Below are positions 16,741 through 24,578 of a DNA stretch of 64,000 nt, in pieces. Numbering within the stretch: position 1 is the first letter of the stretch; the number at the start of each line of letters is the position of its first letter. Below the pieces are notes generated by a model, which ran no database searches, was not told the DNA's origin, and worked only from the letters and a program-made list of their open reading frames with translations. Source of the DNA: Holzapfeliella floricola DSM 23037 = JCM 16512 (GTDB taxonomy: Bacteria; Bacillota; Bacilli; Lactobacillales; Lactobacillaceae). The stretch spans positions 62,001 through 126,000 of the forward strand of contig NZ_AYZL01000006.1 in assembly GCF_001436605.1 (NCBI RefSeq), in the 5' to 3' direction. Made by a program: the position numbers and the translations under genes.

Positions 16741-17790
16741 ATGAATAAATTAATCAAAAAAATAAGCTTAGCTATTTTAGCACTTGGCATCATCATACCA
16801 TTATCAGCTTGTACAAATCGTTCGGCTTCGAACAATTCCGAATCACAAAACAAAGGAAATTCACTCGCTGTAGCCCTTTTAACCGATTTAAACGGAGTTG
16901 ATGACAAATCATTTAACCAATCCGCTTGGGAAGGTTTAACAAAATGGGGCAAAGAACACAACCTAACTAAAGGATTAGGTGGTTACGATTACGTTCAATC
17001 TCACCAAGATTCAGATTATCCCGTAAATATTAACAAATTAATCAAAAACAACTATAACTTAATTTATGCTATTGGTTACAAACTTGATAAAGCTGTAACA
17101 GATGGTGCTAAACAAAATCCAAATACAAAGTTTGCGATTATTGATACTGTTGTTCCTGATTTAGATAACGTTACTTCATTAACATTTAAAGACAACGAAT
17201 CAGCTTACCTCGCTGGTATGTCTGCTGCCTTGAATAGTAAAACCAAAAAAATCGGTTTTATCGGTGGTGTCAAAGGTGAAGTTATTAATCGTTTTGAAGC
17301 AGGTTATGTAGCTGGTGCTAAAGCCGCTGTTCCTGATATTCAAGTTGACGTTAAATACGTTGGTGCTTTTGATAAAGCTGACGTTGCTAAATCAATTGCA
17401 ACAGCAATGTATAATAATGGTAATGATGCCATTTATCAAGCAGCTGGAAGTGCTGGATTAGGTGTTTTCTCAAGTGCAAAAGATGCTCGTAAGAGTGGTA
17501 AAGAAGTTTATGTTGTGGGTTGTGACCGTGACCAAACCGAAGAAGGTCAATACGACGGTGGTAACTTAACACTTACTTCATCAATCAAGGCTTTAAACAC
17601 AGTTGTTGAAGAAGTTTCAAACGAAACACTTGCTGGTAACTTCCCAGGTAAACAACACAAAGTTTTTGGTTTGAAAGAAAATGGTGTTGACATTTCAAAA
17701 GGTCAATTATCAACTGATATTTGGAACAAAGTTGAACAAACTAAACAAGATATTATTGATGGGAAAATAACAGTTCCAGAAAAACCTTAA
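16741..17790 (+). CDS. BMP-family nucleoside-binding lipoprotein 2
   Basis: A 349-residue BMP/PnrA-like lipoprotein: signal peptide with lipobox LSAC, then DDKSFNQSAWEGLTKWG, LTFKDNESAYLAGMSAAL, KIGFIGGVKGEV, VVGCDRDQTEEGQYDGG and LTLTSSIKAL. It is collinear with the preceding gene, so the two arose by duplication; they may differ in nucleoside preference. It is the binding protein nearest to the ATPase/permease genes and the likelier main partner. GGAGG precedes the ATG; a hairpin terminator separates it from the ATPase gene. Confidence 0.92.
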   Translation: MNKLIKKISLAILALGIIIPLSACTNRSASNNSESQNKGNSLAVALLTDLNGVDDKSFNQSAWEGLTKWGKEHNLTKGLGGYDYVQSHQDSDYPVNINKLIKNNYNLIYAIGYKLDKAVTDGAKQNPNTKFAIIDTVVPDLDNVTSLTFKDNESAYLAGMSAALNSKTKKIGFIGGVKGEVINRFEAGYVAGAKAAVPDIQVDVKYVGAFDKADVAKSIATAMYNNGNDAIYQAAGSAGLGVFSSAKDARKSGKEVYVVGCDRDQTEEGQYDGGNLTLTSSIKALNTVVEEVSNETLAGNFPGKQHKVFGLKENGVDISKGQLSTDIWNKVEQTKQDIIDGKITVPEKP

Positions 17791-17816
17791 TCTTAGTTTT
17801 TAACTCACAACCAAAT

Positions 17817-17850
17817 AATAAGAGCTGAAACTAACTTCAGCTCTTATTTT
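17817..17850 (+). terminator. Intrinsic terminator between bmp 2 and the ATPase gene
   Basis: The arms AATAAGAGCTGAA / TTCAGCTCTTATT are followed by a T run. Read-through may supply some ATPase transcript. Confidence 0.85.
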
Positions 17851-17888
17851 TATGCTTAACCTTTATTTAACAATTGGTTATTTTTCGA

Positions 17889-17894
17889 TATAAT
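17889..17894 (+). promoter_or_regulatory. -10 box of the nucleoside importer ATPase operon
   Basis: TATAAT 36 bases before the ATG; only a weak TTTAAC is at -35 distance. Tentative. Confidence 0.45.
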
Positions 17895-17930
17895 AGTAGT
17901 AATAAATGGATGACGAAGGAGATACAACAG

Positions 17931-19502
17931 ATGCAATCAAATTTTGATCAAGCTTCGTGTGCAATTGAACTCAAGCACATGACAAAAGCATTTGGCGATT
18001 TTAAAGCCAATAACGACATTAATTTAAAAATTAAAAAAGGACAAATCCATGCACTTCTAGGTGAAAACGGTGCTGGTAAGTCTACCATGATGAACGTTTT
18101 ATCTGGTTTGTATCAACCCACTAGCGGTGACGTTTTCGTTAACGGTGAGAAAGTTGCAATGACTTCCTCAAAAGATGCCAACAATCTTGGAATCGGAATG
18201 GTCCACCAACATTTTATGTTGGTTGATGACTTTACTGTAATTGAAAACATTGTTTTAGGTGCCGAACCCACTAAGGCAGCTGGTATTTTAAACCTTAAGC
18301 AAGCTAGACAAAAAATCATGGACTTATCCGAAAAATATCATTTAGAAATTGATCCAGATGCCAAAGTTAGAGACATTTCTGTCGGTATGCAACAACGTGT
18401 TGAAATTCTTAAATTACTTTACCGTGATGCTAATATTTTGATTTTCGACGAACCAACAGCTGTTTTAACCCCTTCTGAAATCACAGAATTAATGGCAATC
18501 ATGAAGGAAATGGTTCAAGAAGGTAAATCAATTATCTTGATTACCCACAAATTAGATGAAATCAAAGAAGTTGCTGATGAATGTACAGTTATTCGTCGTG
18601 GTCAAATCATCGGTAGTGTCTTGGTTAAAAATTCATCTGAGCAACAACTAGCTGATATGATGGTTGGACGTGAAGTTAGCTTCAAAACAGATAAAACTAA
18701 ATCAAAACCTGGTGAAGCTGTTCTGAAAATTGAAAACCTATCTGTTAAAGATAGTCAAAAAGTCGAACGTGTTAAAAATCTTAGTTTTAATGTTCGTGCT
18801 GGTGAAGTTTTAGGGATCGCAGGTGTTGATGGTAATGGACAAAGCGAACTAGTTCAAGCTATTAGTGGACTTGAAAAGTCTTCATCTGGTTCAATTACAT
18901 TAGATAATCAAAATATCACCAACCTAAAAGTTCGAAAAGTTACCGAAGCAGGTCTTGGTCATATTCCTGAAGATAGACAACGATTTGGTTTAATTTTACC
19001 AATGACTGTATCAGAAAATATTGCATTACAAAGTTATTATTGTAAACCTGACTCAGCTCATGGTGTGTTGAAGTATAACTACATGAACGAACATGCTCGT
19101 CACCTAATTGAACAATTTGATATTCGTACTTCTTCCGAAAAAAGTGAAACTGGTGCACTTTCAGGTGGTAACCAACAAAAAGTAATTATTGCTCGAGAAG
19201 TTGAACGTAATCCTAAGTTATTGATTGCTGCTAACCCAACTCGTGGACTTGATGTTGGTGCGATTGAATATATTCATAAACGTCTTGTTGATCAGCGTGA
19301 CAAAGGAAACGGTGTTTTACTTGTTAGCTTTTCATTAGATGAAATCTTGAACGTTTCTGACCGTATCCTAGTTATGCACAATGGGGAAAACATGGGAATT
19401 GTTGAAGCAAGCAGGACTTCTGAACAAGAGCTTGGTTTAATGATGGCAGGAACACCTCTTGATAAAATCAAAAAAAGCAAACGAAAGGTAGCAGATAAAT
19501 AA
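17931..19502 (+). CDS. nupA: Nucleoside ABC importer ATPase (NupA type, two ABC domains)
   Basis: A 523-residue tandem ATPase, as in the sugar/nucleoside (RbsA-like) class. Domain 1 has Walker A GENGAGKST, signature ISVGMQQRVEILKLL and Walker B ILIFDEPTAVLTP. Domain 2 has a degenerate Walker A (GVDGNGQSE), signature LSGGNQQKVIIAREV, and AANPTRGLD in place of a canonical Walker B, as is normal for this class. The start was chosen at MQSNFDQ with GAAGGAGA 8 bases upstream. It energises the two permeases that follow and takes substrate from the BMP lipoproteins. Confidence 0.92.
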   Translation: MQSNFDQASCAIELKHMTKAFGDFKANNDINLKIKKGQIHALLGENGAGKSTMMNVLSGLYQPTSGDVFVNGEKVAMTSSKDANNLGIGMVHQHFMLVDDFTVIENIVLGAEPTKAAGILNLKQARQKIMDLSEKYHLEIDPDAKVRDISVGMQQRVEILKLLYRDANILIFDEPTAVLTPSEITELMAIMKEMVQEGKSIILITHKLDEIKEVADECTVIRRGQIIGSVLVKNSSEQQLADMMVGREVSFKTDKTKSKPGEAVLKIENLSVKDSQKVERVKNLSFNVRAGEVLGIAGVDGNGQSELVQAISGLEKSSSGSITLDNQNITNLKVRKVTEAGLGHIPEDRQRFGLILPMTVSENIALQSYYCKPDSAHGVLKYNYMNEHARHLIEQFDIRTSSEKSETGALSGGNQQKVIIAREVERNPKLLIAANPTRGLDVGAIEYIHKRLVDQRDKGNGVLLVSFSLDEILNVSDRILVMHNGENMGIVEASRTSEQELGLMMAGTPLDKIKKSKRKVADK

Positions 19503-19503
19503 T

Positions 19504-20571
19504 ATGTCAAAGAATTGGAAAAGTCGTTTAAGTATACCTTTAATTTCAATATTAGCCGGTTTCGTCCTTGGTGCAATTATTATGTTATGTCTAGGCTATG
19601 ATCCTATCATGACTTATGAAGCTTTATTCACCGGAGCTTGGGGTGATCCAAACTCAATTGGTGAAACGCTTCGTCAAGCAACACCGTTAATTTTAACTGG
19701 TCTTGGATTTTCAGTTGCAACCTCTGCTGGATTTTTTAATATCGGGGGAGCTGGTCAATACCTTGTTGGTTGGCTATCTTCTATCTGGTTCGTCCTATCA
19801 TTTCCTTCACTCCCTGGAGTTGTTTTAATCACAGGTGCAATTGCTGCTGGTGCGATTGCTGGAGGTATCTGGTCAGGAATTGCCGGTGTTCTTCGTGCTT
19901 ACCTTAAAACAAACGAAGTTATCACAACTATTATGTTAAACTACATCGCTTTGTATCTATCTAACTGGATTGTTAAATCATTCCTAGCAAATGGCGATGC
20001 TGATTATAGTAAGTCTATTCCACAAAGTGCTTCTCTGCGCTCTCCTTTCTTAATGGAATTAACGAATAACTCCACTTTCCACTACGGTTTATTCATCGCA
20101 ATTGTGATTGCTATTATCATGGCTTTCGTTATGAAAAAAACAACCGTTGGATACGAAATTCGTTCAATCGGTTTGAACTCAGATGCTTCAAAATATGCTG
20201 GTATGAGTACCAAGAAAGTTATCATTTTAGCGATGACACTCTCAGGACTACTTGCCGGTATTGGTGGTGCTGTTGATGGGATTGGTAACTATCAAAACAT
20301 TCTAGTTCTAGCAAGCACCCCTTCTGTTGGTTTTGATGGATTGGCTGTTGCCTTACTAGCTTACGGTAACCCTATCGGAATTGTCTTTGCTTCACTATTA
20401 TTTGCCTCACTAAAAATTGGTGGCTTAAACATTCCGGTTGTCTCAAATACACCTTCAGAAATTGTCGATATTGTGATTGCTTTAATTATCTTCTTTGTTG
20501 GTGCAAGTTACTTATTTGAATATATTTCTAAAAAAATGAAAACAAACAAATCAAAAGGAGGTAAAGCATAA
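19504..20571 (+). CDS. nupB: Nucleoside ABC importer permease (NupB type)
   Basis: A 355-residue permease of the branched-chain amino acid/nucleoside (BPD_transp_2) type, with about eight to ten helices, the motif FFNIGGAGQYLVGW and the cytoplasmic coupling stretch IRSIGLNSDASKYAGMSTKK. It begins 1 base after the ATPase stop and its own stop overlaps the next ATG (TAATG), so the three genes are translationally coupled. It forms the heterodimeric channel with the next gene product. Confidence 0.9.
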   Translation: MSKNWKSRLSIPLISILAGFVLGAIIMLCLGYDPIMTYEALFTGAWGDPNSIGETLRQATPLILTGLGFSVATSAGFFNIGGAGQYLVGWLSSIWFVLSFPSLPGVVLITGAIAAGAIAGGIWSGIAGVLRAYLKTNEVITTIMLNYIALYLSNWIVKSFLANGDADYSKSIPQSASLRSPFLMELTNNSTFHYGLFIAIVIAIIMAFVMKKTTVGYEIRSIGLNSDASKYAGMSTKKVIILAMTLSGLLAGIGGAVDGIGNYQNILVLASTPSVGFDGLAVALLAYGNPIGIVFASLLFASLKIGGLNIPVVSNTPSEIVDIVIALIIFFVGASYLFEYISKKMKTNKSKGGKA

Positions 20572-21530
20572 TGAACACAATGACAATTTTAATGACAATC
20601 GTTTCAACTACTTTGATTTATGCTTCTCCATTAATTTTTACATCACTAGGTGGTACTTTTTCTGAACGTGGTGGAATTGTTAACGTTGGACTAGAAGGTA
20701 TCATGGTAATTGGTGCTTTTGCCTCAACTGTTTTCAGTATTTCTTTCAACGAAACATTCGGTGCTGCCACACCTTGGTTAGCCTTAATTGTTGGTGGAAT
20801 TTGTGGTTTGCTTTTCTCAATTGTTCATGCTGTTGCAACTGTTAACTTACGTGCTAACCACATCATTAGTGGTACTGTGCTGAACATGTTAGCACCTGCT
20901 GCTGCTGTTTTCTTAACTAAAGTTATCTACGATGGTAAAGGTCAAACCCCTATTATCCAACAAAATATGTCGACAACTGATATTCCATTACTTTCAAAAA
21001 TCCCTGTTATTGGTGATATTTTCTTCAGTAACACATTAGTGATTGGTTGGATTGGGATTTTACTTGCTTTTGCTTCTTGGTGGGTTCTTTACAAAACTCG
21101 ATTTGGCTTGCGCTTAAGATCTGTTGGTGAAAATCCTGAAGCTGCTGATACCTTAGGTATCAGTGTTTATAAAATGCGTTACTCAGCCGTTTTAATTTCA
21201 GGAATGCTTGGTGGTATCGGTGGTGCCATCATGTCACAAGCAATTACCCTAAACTACAATGTTTCAACAATCGCTGGACAAGGGTTTATGGCGCTTGCTG
21301 CGATGATTTTTGGTAAATGGAATCCAATTGGTGCAATGTTTGCCGCCCTATTCTTTGGATTTGCACAAAGCTTATCAATAGTAGGAGCTTACATTCCAAT
21401 TATTTCTGGTTGGAATGATGTTGTCTTCAAAGTCGCACCATACTTAATCACAATTGTTGTTCTTGCCTTCTTCATTGGTAAATCAACCGCACCAAAAGCA
21501 GACGGCGAAACCTTTATCAAGTCTAAATAA
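20571..21530 (+). CDS. nupC: Nucleoside ABC importer permease (NupC type)
   Basis: A 319-residue permease of the same superfamily as its neighbour (FSERGGIVNVGLEGIMVIGAF, LRSVGENPEAADTLGISVYK), with about eight helices. An AAAGGAGG sits in the end of the preceding gene and the ATG overlaps that gene's stop. It is the last gene of the operon and ends at a strong hairpin terminator. Confidence 0.9.
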   Translation: MNTMTILMTIVSTTLIYASPLIFTSLGGTFSERGGIVNVGLEGIMVIGAFASTVFSISFNETFGAATPWLALIVGGICGLLFSIVHAVATVNLRANHIISGTVLNMLAPAAAVFLTKVIYDGKGQTPIIQQNMSTTDIPLLSKIPVIGDIFFSNTLVIGWIGILLAFASWWVLYKTRFGLRLRSVGENPEAADTLGISVYKMRYSAVLISGMLGGIGGAIMSQAITLNYNVSTIAGQGFMALAAMIFGKWNPIGAMFAALFFGFAQSLSIVGAYIPIISGWNDVVFKVAPYLITIVVLAFFIGKSTAPKADGETFIKSK

Positions 21531-21564
21531 AAAGCACAAACCTCACTGAGGTTGTGCTTTTTTT
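21529..21564. terminator. Bidirectional intrinsic terminator
   Basis: The arms AAAAGCACAA..CCTC / GAGGTTGTGCTTTTTT are shared by the nup operon and the convergent Rrf2 gene, whose last codons lie within the stem. Confidence 0.9.
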
Positions 21565-21980
21565 ATATCATCAATCACGTCTTGCAAGGTTTGCTCTTTC
21601 AACTGATTTTCCATTGTACGCTGCAGATCTTCATACCTCGTTTTTAATACTTCAGGCATAGCACGTGCTAGCGGACACGATTGATCAACTTTTTCATCAA
21701 CATTTAAAATCTTATAATCAGGTGTAACTGTCTTGAAAATTTGATATAACGTCATATCCTTGGGATCTTTTAAAAGTGTCGTTTTAGCCGAACCCCGAGT
21801 TGTATTAATTAGCTCATCCTTATTCAACTCTGACATGATTCTTCTAACAACACAGGCTGAACCGTTGAACTGTGCTGCGATTTTTTGACTTGATAATTGT
21901 TCATTATCACTAGTTGCAATTGCTACTAAAATATAGATAGCGTTACTAAATTTTGTATTTGCGATATTAAAACCCTCCAA
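21543..21980 (-). CDS. Rrf2-family transcriptional regulator (YwnA-like)
   Basis: About 140 residues with an Rrf2 winged helix (TKFSNAIYILVAIA, SSQKIAAQFNGSACVVRRIMSELN) and one Cys-containing segment (DQSCPLARAM); it lacks the three-Cys cluster of iron-sulfur IscR/NsrR members, so it is probably a YwnA/CymR-like sensor of other signals. The start is ambiguous: the only standard codon, a TTG at 21980, overlaps the GGAGGG itself, and family members begin just before TKFSNA, where an ATC (21963-21965) sits 7 bases after the GGAGGG. It is divergent from two nitroreductase genes that it may control. Confidence 0.85.
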   Translation of the reverse strand: MEGFNIANTKFSNAIYILVAIATSDNEQLSSQKIAAQFNGSACVVRRIMSELNKDELINTTRGSAKTTLLKDPKDMTLYQIFKTVTPDYKILNVDEKVDQSCPLARAMPEVLKTRYEDLQRTMENQLKEQTLQDVIDDIKKAQPQ

Positions 21981-22090
21981 TGTCAGTTGGTGATATTTTC
22001 TAATCTTTTAATACTATACATCAATTGAATGATTAAAAAAAGTACGTTAAACTAATTATACTTATAAAAAATAAGAAAGAAGGATTTTTA

Positions 22091-22747
22091 ATGACTAAAA
22101 ACCAACAAATATTAAATGTAATGAACAGAAGATATGCAACAAAATCATTTGATAGTAATAAAAAGATTTCTGATAGTGATTGGGAAACAATCGTTGAAGC
22201 TGGTCGATTATCCCCAAGTTCACTTGGATTTTCACCGTGGAAAATTTTACTAATTAAAAACGATACGGTTAAAGAAGATTTAAAAGATGTCGCTTGGGGA
22301 GCTAATCCTAGTTTAACTGGCGCTAGTCACTTTGTTATTTTTTTAGCTCGTAAAGATGTTACACCAACAAGCGATTATATCAAACACTTCACTGAAACTG
22401 TCAGCAAACGTACTTATGATCCTGAATCACCATTTTTGAAGCGTGTTGCTAGTTTTCAGCGAAACGACTTTAAACTCGATAACGCACACGACCTTTATCA
22501 CTGGGCTGCTAAACAAACTTATATTACACTAGCTAATATGATGACAACTGCTGCATTCTTAGATATTGACAGCTGCCCTATCGAAGGCTTTGACATCGAT
22601 AAAGTTGAAGATTACTTATCACAAAAAGGTATTTTAGACCGCGAAAAGTTCGGTGTATCTTTAATGGCTGGTTTTGGTTACCGTAATGAAGAAATAACAC
22701 CAAAAAAACGTCTGCCACTATCTGAAATTTACGATATCATCGACTAA
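22091..22747 (+). CDS. NAD(P)H nitroreductase (NfsB-like)
   Basis: A 218-residue FMN-dependent nitroreductase: MNRRYATKSFD at the N-terminus, SPSSLGFSPWKILLI (FMN/substrate loop), a central helical stretch with KQTYITLANMMTTAAFLDIDSCPIEGF and the C-terminal VSLMAGFGYRNE. Expected to reduce nitro compounds or quinones in the cytosol. AAGGA precedes the ATG. It is divergent from the Rrf2 regulator and followed by another nitroreductase gene after about 90 bases. Confidence 0.88.
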   Translation: MTKNQQILNVMNRRYATKSFDSNKKISDSDWETIVEAGRLSPSSLGFSPWKILLIKNDTVKEDLKDVAWGANPSLTGASHFVIFLARKDVTPTSDYIKHFTETVSKRTYDPESPFLKRVASFQRNDFKLDNAHDLYHWAAKQTYITLANMMTTAAFLDIDSCPIEGFDIDKVEDYLSQKGILDREKFGVSLMAGFGYRNEEITPKKRLPLSEIYDIID

Positions 22748-22840
22748 TCTTTTTAATTGACAAATACCAAAAAGACTTTTACAATGAAGTTGTGATATTA
22801 AAAGTAACAACTAAAAAATAAGAATAAGAAGGTATTTTCT

Positions 22841-23446
22841 ATGAATAACTCATTTATCGACTTAATGACTCAACGTCGCTCTATTTATGCTTTAGGTAAA
22901 AACGTTCCTCAGTCAAAAGAAGAAATTACTACTTTAATTAAAGAAGCCATTAAACAATCACCAACTGCTTTTAACAATCAAACAACTCGTGCTGTTATTT
23001 TGTTTGGTAACTCTTCTGATAAAGTTTGGGATATGACAATTGATGTGCTACGTAGCATCATGTCAGATGATGATGCTTTTGAACAATCAAAGGCGCGTGT
23101 ATCATCTTTCAAAAATGGTATCGGTACTATCCTTTACTTCAGTGACCAAGATGCTATCGAAGAAAGCAAAAAACAATTCGCACCTTACGCACAAAATATG
23201 CATGACTGGAGTGAGCAAGGTCTCGGTGGTGCGCAATTTAGTGTTTGGACCACTTTAGCTTCAAATAATATTGGCGCCAACATCCAACACTATAACCCAA
23301 TCATTGATGATCAAGTTAAAGAAGCCTTTGATATTCCAGAAAACTGGGTGTTAAGAGCTCAGATGCCATTTGGTTCTGTTGAAAATCCAGCTGGTGATAA
23401 AGACTTTTTAGATGACAGTACACGTTTTAAAGTTTTTGAAGATTAA
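22841..23446 (+). CDS. Nitroreductase of the Frm2/CinD-like group
   Basis: A 201-residue nitroreductase of the shorter group that includes Lactococcus CinD and yeast Frm2/Hbn1: QRRSIYALGKNVP, SPTAFNNQTTRAVILFG, WSEQGLGGAQFSVWTTLASNNIGANIQHYNP and PFGSVENPAGDKD. Proposed roles for this group are stress-linked reduction of quinones, nitro compounds or peroxides. AGAAGGTATT precedes the ATG. It ends in a strong terminator shared with prs. Confidence 0.87.
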   Translation: MNNSFIDLMTQRRSIYALGKNVPQSKEEITTLIKEAIKQSPTAFNNQTTRAVILFGNSSDKVWDMTIDVLRSIMSDDDAFEQSKARVSSFKNGIGTILYFSDQDAIEESKKQFAPYAQNMHDWSEQGLGGAQFSVWTTLASNNIGANIQHYNPIIDDQVKEAFDIPENWVLRAQMPFGSVENPAGDKDFLDDSTRFKVFED

Positions 23447-23458
23447 TAAACGACAGAT

Positions 23459-23496
23459 AAAAAAAGAAAGTGCATAATACGCACTTTCTTTTTTTA
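23459..23496. terminator. Bidirectional intrinsic terminator
   Basis: GAAAGTGC / GCACTTTC arms with long flanking A and T runs lie between the nitroreductase gene and the convergent prs gene. Confidence 0.9.
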
Positions 23497-24462
23497 TAGT
23501 TTTTGTTGTTCTTCAAAAACAGAATGAATTGATTTTTTATCATAGATATGTTCAATTGCATTTGCAAATAAATAATCAACTGATAAACGTTTGATTTTTT
23601 CTGGATATTGTTCTTTTGGCAATTCGATTGAATCGGTTACCGCAATTTCTTCAATTGGAGCATCATTTAATAATTGACTTGCTCCATTTGATAATAAAGC
23701 GTGAGTTGCAGCTCCATAAATTTCTTTTGCACCAGCGGCTAACAACGATTTTGAAGCATAAGCAAAGCGTACACCCGTATCAATCATGTCATCCACTACG
23801 ATTGCAGTTTTATCTTTGACATCACCAATAACATCCTTAACAGCTTCCGTATCATAGTGTGGACCACGTTGATCGATAATTGCGATTGGTGCATTAAAAT
23901 ATTCAGCAAATCTTCTAGCTAACTTTGTTCCACTGTGATCAGGCGAAATAATTACGATATCTTCTTCTTCAAAACGTTTAGAAATAAAGTATTTTGCTAA
24001 AATCGGTATAGCTTGCAAATGATCAACAGGAATATCAAAGAATCCTTGAACCTGATCAGCATGCAAGTCAAGCGTAATCACACGATCCGCACCCGCTTCT
24101 TCAATCATATTTGCTAATAATTTAGCTGTAATGGGTTCTCTTGAATGTGTCTTTCTATCTGCGCGCGAATAAGCAAAATAAGGAAGAACAACGTTAATTT
24201 CATGTGCGGATGCACGTCTTAACGCATCAATAACAATCAGTGTTTCCATAATGTTTTCATTGATTGGATTTTGAAGTGATTGAATAACATAAATATCATC
24301 ACCACGAATTGTTTCATCAATATTCACTTGAATTTCACCATCACTAAAGTGACGTGTACTCGTTTCAAGTAAAGGAGCACCTATTTTAGCTGCGATTTTT
24401 TCAGCTAATGGTAGATTGCCATTTAGTCCTAGTAACTTAATTGAATGTTTTGATGTTGACAT
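23494..24462 (-). CDS. prs: Ribose-phosphate pyrophosphokinase, divergent paralogue
   Basis: A 322-residue PRPP synthase: FSDGEIQVNIDETIRGDDIYVIQS, the RADRKTHSREPITAKLLAN catalytic flexible region, LDLHADQVQGFFDIPVDHL and the PRPP loop VVDDMIDTG. Two usually strict motifs differ: DHGGxTRAR reads DHSGTKLARR, and the ribose-phosphate loop DDMIDTAGT reads DDMIDTGVR. Lactobacillales often carry two prs genes; this looks like the second, divergent one. It makes PRPP from ribose-5-phosphate and ATP for nucleotide, His and Trp synthesis. The start MSTSKHS was chosen for the well-placed AAAGGTGAG. Confidence 0.88.
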   Translation of the reverse strand: MSTSKHSIKLLGLNGNLPLAEKIAAKIGAPLLETSTRHFSDGEIQVNIDETIRGDDIYVIQSLQNPINENIMETLIVIDALRRASAHEINVVLPYFAYSRADRKTHSREPITAKLLANMIEEAGADRVITLDLHADQVQGFFDIPVDHLQAIPILAKYFISKRFEEEDIVIISPDHSGTKLARRFAEYFNAPIAIIDQRGPHYDTEAVKDVIGDVKDKTAIVVDDMIDTGVRFAYASKSLLAAGAKEIYGAATHALLSNGASQLLNDAPIEEIAVTDSIELPKEQYPEKIKRLSVDYLFANAIEHIYDKKSIHSVFEEQQKL

Positions 24463-24539
24463 ATTATTAAATCTCACCTTTTTATTTGTTATTTTTTCAA
24501 TTCTAGTTTACCAAATAAATGTCGTCAATAGTTAAAAAA

Positions 24540-24548
24540 TGCTATAAT
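24540..24548 (+). promoter_or_regulatory. Extended -10 promoter of pepF
   Basis: TGCTATAAT is an extended -10 element about 30 bases before the pepF ATG. Confidence 0.55.
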
Positions 24549-24578
24549 CGATTCAAAATTATTATTTGGAGGTTTCAA

